Positions 58,275-64,000 of a DNA stretch of 64,000 nt are shown here, piece by piece (within the stretch, counting starts at the first letter, position 1; the number at the start of each line of letters is the position of its first letter). The stretch covers positions 17,411,969 through 17,475,968 of the forward strand of contig NC_064035.1 of NCBI RefSeq assembly GCF_932526225.1. Reading direction: 5' to 3'. A program made the translations under genes and the position numbers. Source of the stretch: Nematostella vectensis. Its lineage: Eukaryota; Cnidaria; Anthozoa; Actiniaria; Edwardsiidae. A model generated the notes under the pieces. The model did no database searches, had not been told where the DNA came from, and saw nothing but the letters and a program-made list of their open reading frames with translations.

Positions 58275-58894
58275 CCTAGTGCACACTAGCAACATAACAA
58301 CATGTTTATGCCTAGTGCACACTAGCATCATAACGACATCGGCGCGCGCACTATGTTTAGCCCGACATAACGACACGGACATAATGACATAAAAGAAATA
58401 ACATGTTTATCTCTTATGTCGTTATGTCCATGTCGTTATGTCGAAGATAAGATTGCGCGCGCCCATGTCGTTATGTCGATATGTCGCTAGTGTGCACTAG
58501 GCATTAGCCCGACATAACGGCATGGACATAGCGACATAAAAGAAAAAACATGTTTTTTCTCTTATGTCGCTATGTCCATGTCGTTATGTCGAAGATAAGA
58601 ATGCGCGCGCCCATATCGTTATGTCGCTAGTGTGCACTAGGCATAAGGGACGCTAAGGCCTAGTGCACACTAGCGACATATCGACATAACGGCATGGGCG
58701 CGCGCAATCTTATCTTCGACATAACGACATGGACATAACGACATAAGAGATAAACATGTTTTTTCTTTTATGTCATTATGTCTATGTCGTTATGTCGGGC
58801 TAAACATAGTTCGCCATGTCGTTATGTTATGTTGCTAATGTGCACTAGGCATCCATGTCGTTATGTTGTTATGTCGCTAGTGTGCACTAGGCAT
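58275..58894. repeat. Cluster of three palindromic units with GTGCACACTAGC ends
   Basis: CCTAGTGCACACTAGC or its complement bounds units at about 58311-58504, 58505-58642 and 58660-58894, with an extra half-copy at 58275. Each unit is a palindrome of GACATAACGACATGGACATA against TATGTCCATGTCGTTATGTC around an ACATGTTT centre, with a GCGCGCGC block near the ends. It reads as a hairpin MITE multiplied in tandem. Non-coding. Confidence 0.85.
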
Positions 58895-59559
58895 TATAGG
58901 CCAGGGCCCTGCAATAATTGAGTTCTTTGTTTACGGATGTTTGCAAGCAAAGGTGGATTCATGAGGAATTTTTCTCTGCTTTGCCTAGATGATAGTTTTC
59001 TCATCACAGCCTCCTAAATGATTACAAACTTCTTTTATACTGATCTTCCAGGTCTGATCAGGATGGATTGATTTGTTTAGCTTTGTATAGAAATAGCCTA
59101 TAAATAATTGTCTAATTGTTGGAAAGACGTGTCGACAGGCCCCCCTTCGTGAACTTTAAAAGGGATATCCCAGAATGCTTTGTAATCTGTAATGGCAGCA
59201 AGATGGTTCCAGAAGCCTTCAAGGAGAGGCCATTGTGAAACGGACCTGGAAGATTAGAATATCTATTTATGGTTTGCTTTGAGCTATTATTTGGCTGAAG
59301 AGTAGCTGCAAGCACCTTGGTTGGATGACCTTGACTGATGATATCAGTCAAGACCATTTATACTCAGACTGATGCCTAAATATCTTGATCTTGTTGTTTT
59401 TATTTATTTTGTTTTTGTTTTTGTTTTTTTCTCACGGCCGGTACACATATAAAGGAAACGTTGTCGTAAGTTTTGGAGGTCTAGTTTCTTTTCAGAAACC
59501 TTTTCAATTGACAAAAGATGGTCACAGTCACTGTTTTTCTCTTCAATTATAAGTAAAAC
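58895..59559. other. Intergenic, nothing recognised
   Basis: An open frame at 59112-59357 (minus) has no recognisable domain or splice context and was not called. Confidence 0.6.
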
Positions 59560-62485
59560 ACTTTACGTACACGGCAAAAAAAGTCGAGTATTCCCAAATA
59601 TACTCCGAGGGCGGATTTAAGTAAGATTCGAAGTCTTCCTCTGTCTTCCTTGCGTCTTCCTCCTATGGGCAAATATGCCCCTGTTTTTCTTAAGTATTTT
59701 CCGAATATACTCAAGACTATTAATTACAACAAGTAATGCCCTAATATACACCGTGTGAAGACACGCGGAAGATGTAAGTATGCATCTAATCTTCACAACA
59801 TGGAAGACAAAAGGTGCATACCTCGGGTCTACCTCATGTCTTCCCCTAATAATCCACGGGTGTAAACTCGTGTTTTCCTCAAGTCATCTCCGGTGGTAAG
59901 ATATGAGGTCGACTCCGCGTCTACTCAAATATTCTACAGTGTAAGATCTGGAATATTCCCAATGTCTTACGCGCATATTCGCATGTCTTCATAACCCCCC
60001 TTTGGTAACCCCTCTTTGGTTCGTATTCGCATGTCTTCCCCTAATCCACGGGTGTAAACTCGTGTTTTCCGCAAGTCTTCCCCCGGTGGTAAGACATAAG
60101 GTGGACACCGCGTCTACTCGAATATTCTACAGTGTAAGATCTGGAATATTCCCCATGTCTTACGCGCATATTCGCATGTCTTCATAACCCCCCTTTGGTA
60201 ACCCCTCTTTGGTTCGTATTCGCATGTCTTTCCCTAATAATCCACGGGTGTAAACTCGTGTTTTCCGCAAGTCTTCCCCGGGGGTAAGACATGAGGTCGA
60301 CTCCGCGTCTACTCGAATATTCTACAGTGTAAGATCTGGAATATTCCCCATGTCTTACGCGCATATTCGCATGTCTTTATAACCCCCCTTTGGTAACCCC
60401 TCTTTGGTTCGTATTCGCATGTCTTCCCCTAATCCACGGGTGTAAACTCGTGTTTTCCGCAAGTCTTCCCCCGGTGGTAAGACATAAGGTGGACACCGCG
60501 TCTGCTCGAATATTCTACAGTGTAAGATCTGGAATATTCCCCATGTCTTACGCGCATATTCGCATGTCTTCATAACCCCCCTTTGGTAACCCCTCTTTGG
60601 TTCGTATTCGCATGTCTTCCCCTAATAATCCACGGGTGTAAACTCGTGTTTTCCGCAAGTCTTCCCCGGGGGTAAGACATGAGGTCGACTCCGCGTCTAC
60701 TCGAATATTCTACAGTGTAAGATCTGGAATATTCCCCATGTCTTACGCGCATATTCGCATGTCTTCATAACCCCCCTTTGGTAACCCCTCTTTGGTTCGT
60801 ATTCGCATGTCTTCCCCTAATCCACGGGTGTAAACTCGTGTTTTCCGCAAGTCTTCCCCCGGTGGTAAGACATAAGTTGGACACCGCGTCTACTCGAATA
60901 TTCTACAGTGTAAGATCTGGAATATTCCCCATGTCTTACGCGCATATTCGCATGTCTTCATAACCCCCCTTTGGTAACCCCTCTTTGGTTCGTATTCGCA
61001 TGTCTTCCCCTAATAATCCACGGGTGTAAACTCGTGTTTTCCGCAAGTCTTCCCCGGGGGTAAGACATGAGGTCGACTCCGCGTCTACTCGAATATTCTA
61101 CAGTGTAAGATCTGGAATATTCCCCATGTCTTACGCGCATATTCGCATGTCTTTATAACCCCCCTTTGGTAACCCCTCTTTGGTTCGTATTCGCATGTCT
61201 TCCCCTAATCCACGGGTGTAAACTCGTGTTTTCCGCAAGTCTCCCCCGGTGGTAAGACATAAGGTGGACACCGCGTCTGCTCGAATATTCTACAGTGTAA
61301 GATCTGGAATATTCCCCATGTCTTACGCGCATATTCGCATGTCTTCATAACCCCCCTTTGGTAACCCCTCTTTGGTTCGTATTCGCATGTCTTCCCCTAA
61401 TAATCCACGGGTGTAAACTCGTGTTTTCCGCAAGTCTTCCCCGGGGGTAAGACATGAGGTCGACTCCGCGTCTACTCGAATATTCTACAGTGTAAGATCT
61501 GGAATATTCCCCATGTCTTACGCGCATATTCGCATGTCTTTATAACCCCCCTTTGGTAACCCCTCTTTGGTTCGTATTCGCATGTCTTCCCCTAATCCAT
61601 GGGTGTAAACTCGTGTTTTCCGCAAGTCTCCCCCGGTGGTAAGACATAAGGTACACCGCGTCTGCTCGAATATTCTACAGTGTAAGATCTGGAATATTCC
61701 CCATGTCTTACGCGCATATTCGCATGTCTTTATAACCCCCCTTTGGTAACCCCTCTTTGGTTCGTATTCGCATATTGTCTTCCCCTAATAATCCACGGGT
61801 GTAAACTCGTGTTTTCCGCAAGGATTCCCCGGTGGTAAGACATGAGGTGGACACCGCGTCTGCTCGAATATTCTAAAGTGTAAGATCTGGAATATTCCCC
61901 ATGTCTTACGCGCATATTCGCATGTCTTCATAACCCCCCTTTGGTAACCCCCCTTTTGTTCGTATTCGCATGTCTTCCCCTAATAATCCACGGGTGTAAA
62001 CTCGTGTTTTCCGCAAGTCTTCCCCGGGGGTAAGACATGAGGTCGACTCCGCGTCTACTCGAATATTCTACAGTGTAAGATCTGGAATATTCCCCATGTC
62101 TTACGCGCATATTCGCATGTCTTCATAACCCCCCTTTGGTAACCCCTCTTTGGTTCGTATTCGCATGTCTTCCCCTAATCCACGGGTGTAAACTCGTGTT
62201 TTCCGCAAGTCTTCCCTGGTGGTAAGACATGAGGTCGACTCCGCGTCTACTCGAATATTCTACAGTGTAAGATCTGAAATATTCCCCATGTCTTACGCGC
62301 ATATTCGCATGTCTTCATAACCCCCCTTTGGTAACTCCCCTTTTTTTCGTATTCGCATGTCTTCCCCTAATAATCCACGGGTGTAAACTCGTGTTTTCCG
62401 CAAGTCTTCCCCGGTGGTGAGACATGAGGTGGACACCGCGTCCGCTCGAATATTCTACAGTGTAAGATCTGGAATATTCCCAAGT
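59560..62485. repeat. ~194-bp satellite array with dimeric (388-bp) higher-order repeat
   Basis: Around 13-15 monomers; the first two or so (59560-59990) are diverged. Shared blocks are ATTCTACAGTGTAAGATCTG, CATGTCTTACGCGCATATTC and AACCCCCCTTTGGTAACCCC. Two monomer types alternate: A (CCCCTAATCCACGGG; ATAAGGTGGACACCGCG) and B (TAATAATCCACGGG; ATGAGGTCGACTCCGCG). Type A units recur at 60002, 60390 and 60778, an exact 388-bp period; B units at 60182, 60570 and 60958 do the same. Regularity breaks after about 61700. Each monomer leaves a ~60-residue open frame that I regard as incidental. Confidence 0.93.
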
Positions 62486-62739
62486 CTTCCGCGTGTATTC
62501 GCAAATATTTTTACTGATAGCAAAAGCGGTACAGGGGCCAGCGGATTATTTCATTTCAAAATTTGGCAGTCTTAGTTGGTCGACGGTTAACCGCCTCAGA
62601 GTTACGCGTGTTATAACTTTGTCCCCCCCCCCTTTGTGTTTTGCCTCTACCTCGAATTCCTATCTTCTTCCTAACAATCTAAATTATTTTAATAATTGTA
62701 TTGTAAGTTTAAAAACTTACTCGCAAATATTTGTTATAT

Positions 62740-62895
62740 ATTATAATAATTAATTATTAATTATTATTGATTATTAATTATTATTAATTATTATTAATTA
62801 ATTATTATTATATTATTATATTATATAATTATTATTAATTATTATTATTATTATTATTAATTAATTAATTATTATTATTATTATTATTAATTAAA
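62740..62895. repeat. AT-only low-complexity tract (TAATTATTA)
   Basis: About 150 bp of almost only A and T in irregular TAATTATTA and ATT units, many self-complementary. Confidence 0.9.
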
Positions 62896-63135
62896 ATTTG
62901 TTATAATAGTTTAAAAACTTACAATACCATTTAGCCAAGCTATTTATTTATAAGGAGATAAGCTTTAATAACCTTTAATTTCTTTGGATAGCCGCGAAGC
63001 AATGCAGGGGATCTGGGATTTTCCCGAGAATAATTTTTAAATCCCAGACTTTTAGGAGGACCGGAAATTGATCAGAATTCCTGTTCAAAAAATGAAGCCC
63101 TCCCCTAAACCTACCAGCCCTCCTCCCCCCCCCCT

Positions 63136-63450
63136 AGCCTGCTTGCAGGCGGGGCCCACACCAAACGGAGAGGGTTTTTCGCGATATTAGAGAGCTCAAG
63201 CAAGTCAACACGAACGGCATCAAAAACGGCGCGCGCTCACGAATTACTAAAAAACGGCGTTGACGTCCGTGAGCGCGTCCGTGACCGCGTCCGTGACCGC
63301 GCATAGAACGTAAAAATTGGGAAACTGCCGTTCGAGATTTCCTGTCACGGACGTCAACGCCGTTTTTCAGCAATTCGTGAGCGCGCGCGCCGTTTTTGAT
63401 GCCGTTCGTGTTGACTTGCGCTCTCTAATAACACCGAGTACCGCCTGCAA
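63136..63450. mobile_element. 315-bp palindromic element with GCCTGCTTGCAGGC ends
   Basis: Starts AGCCTGCTTGCAGGCGG and ends CCGCCTGCAAGCAGGCT. Long inner arms match: GTCAACACGAACGGCATCAA against TTGATGCCGTTCGTGTTGAC, and ACGGCGTTGACGTCCGTGA against TCACGGACGTCAACGCCGT. The loop has tandem GCGTCCGTGACC. C-rich tracts flank both sides, so a duplication cannot be defined. Confidence 0.85.
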
Positions 63451-64000
63451 GCAGGCTATCCCCCCCACCCCCCCCCCCTTCCGTTATATAATGACCCTTC
63501 CCTTTATATGGAATTGACCGCGTTTGGCAAAAACGACATTTTCTTGATATGAGCCGGTTGAGGGGTCAGTTGGTTAAGAATGTTCTTAACATCTAGTATA
63601 TATCAAAATAAAAAAAAACTTATTCTTCTTTATTTCGCACATATTAAGTTTCGCGATATTCTTCTTGGCACATTTCGCGATGGCGGAAATTAATTTAATT
63701 TTAGATTAAGATTAAGATTTAATTTCGCGAATAATTTTTTCTTTGTTTTTAAAATTTAATGACGTTAACCGATTAAAAACAAGACCAAAATAGTTGAAAC
63801 AAAACCAACGAGTTTGAATCGGCTCAAAAGTCAGTTTAACAGTAACGTAAAAGTGGCCCTGTTCTGTATCCATTAAATTTAGCGAGATCGATTTTCGCGG
63901 TCGTTATTTTTCGCGAGAAAAATTAACGACCGCGAATTTTTTGAAATCGCGAAAAACGCATATTTAAGTACAGGCGATAGTTAAGCAGAATAAGGTACCC

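Noticed and set aside
59112-59357. 81-codon minus-strand frame
   Set aside because: No domain, splice context or neighbouring exon.

Overview
The window looks like nuclear DNA of an early-branching animal, most likely an anthozoan cnidarian such as a sea anemone (inference). Genes are intron-rich with GT-AG junctions, introns are short to medium, and the non-coding DNA is AT-rich and full of small palindromic transposon remnants and minisatellites. Most predicted proteins read as one-to-one homologues of vertebrate genes. All gene models were built by hand: exon frames, splice phases and family homology were required to agree. None was tested against transcripts.

Layout. 1-2.5 kb: no gene, pyrimidine-rich minisatellites. 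2.6-6.6 kb (+): single-pass membrane protein with one C2 domain, 7 coding exons. 7.3-7.9 kb: fifteen 41-bp repeats. 8.5-10.8 kb (+): type II membrane glycosyltransferase-like protein, 3 exons, whose exon-2 splice donor lies in a 45-bp tandem array. 11.5-15.3 kb (+): ALKBH1-type dioxygenase, 3 exons, with nested transposons in intron 1. 16.8-18.4 kb (-): two-pore-domain K+ channel, 2 exons. 20.4-30.0 kb (-): STRAD pseudokinase, 12 exons. 30.3 kb (+): tRNA-Asp(GTC). 31.2-35.9 kb (+): aldo/keto reductase of the L-galactose dehydrogenase type, 10 exons. 37.3-49.0 kb (-): ARMC4/ODAD2 outer-dynein-arm docking protein, 26 exons. 52.7-53.4 kb (-): unrecognised single-exon gene. 55.4-57.8 kb (-): CCDC51/MITOK mitochondrial K+ channel homologue, 2 exons. 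58-64 kb: no gene found; a TTTA microsatellite, tandem palindromes, a ~194-bp satellite with dimeric higher-order structure, and a large palindrome.

The genes are unrelated housekeeping, ciliary, mitochondrial and signalling genes. Nothing suggests an operon or a functional cluster. The more unusual content is in the repeats: a TTAA-flanked (piggyBac-like) MITE family with three copies, one carrying a nested 89-bp hairpin with its own 10-bp duplication; a pogo-like element inside another palindromic element; MULE-like palindromes with 9-bp target duplications; two tRNA-derived SINEs; and two minisatellites that repeat a splice-donor sequence.
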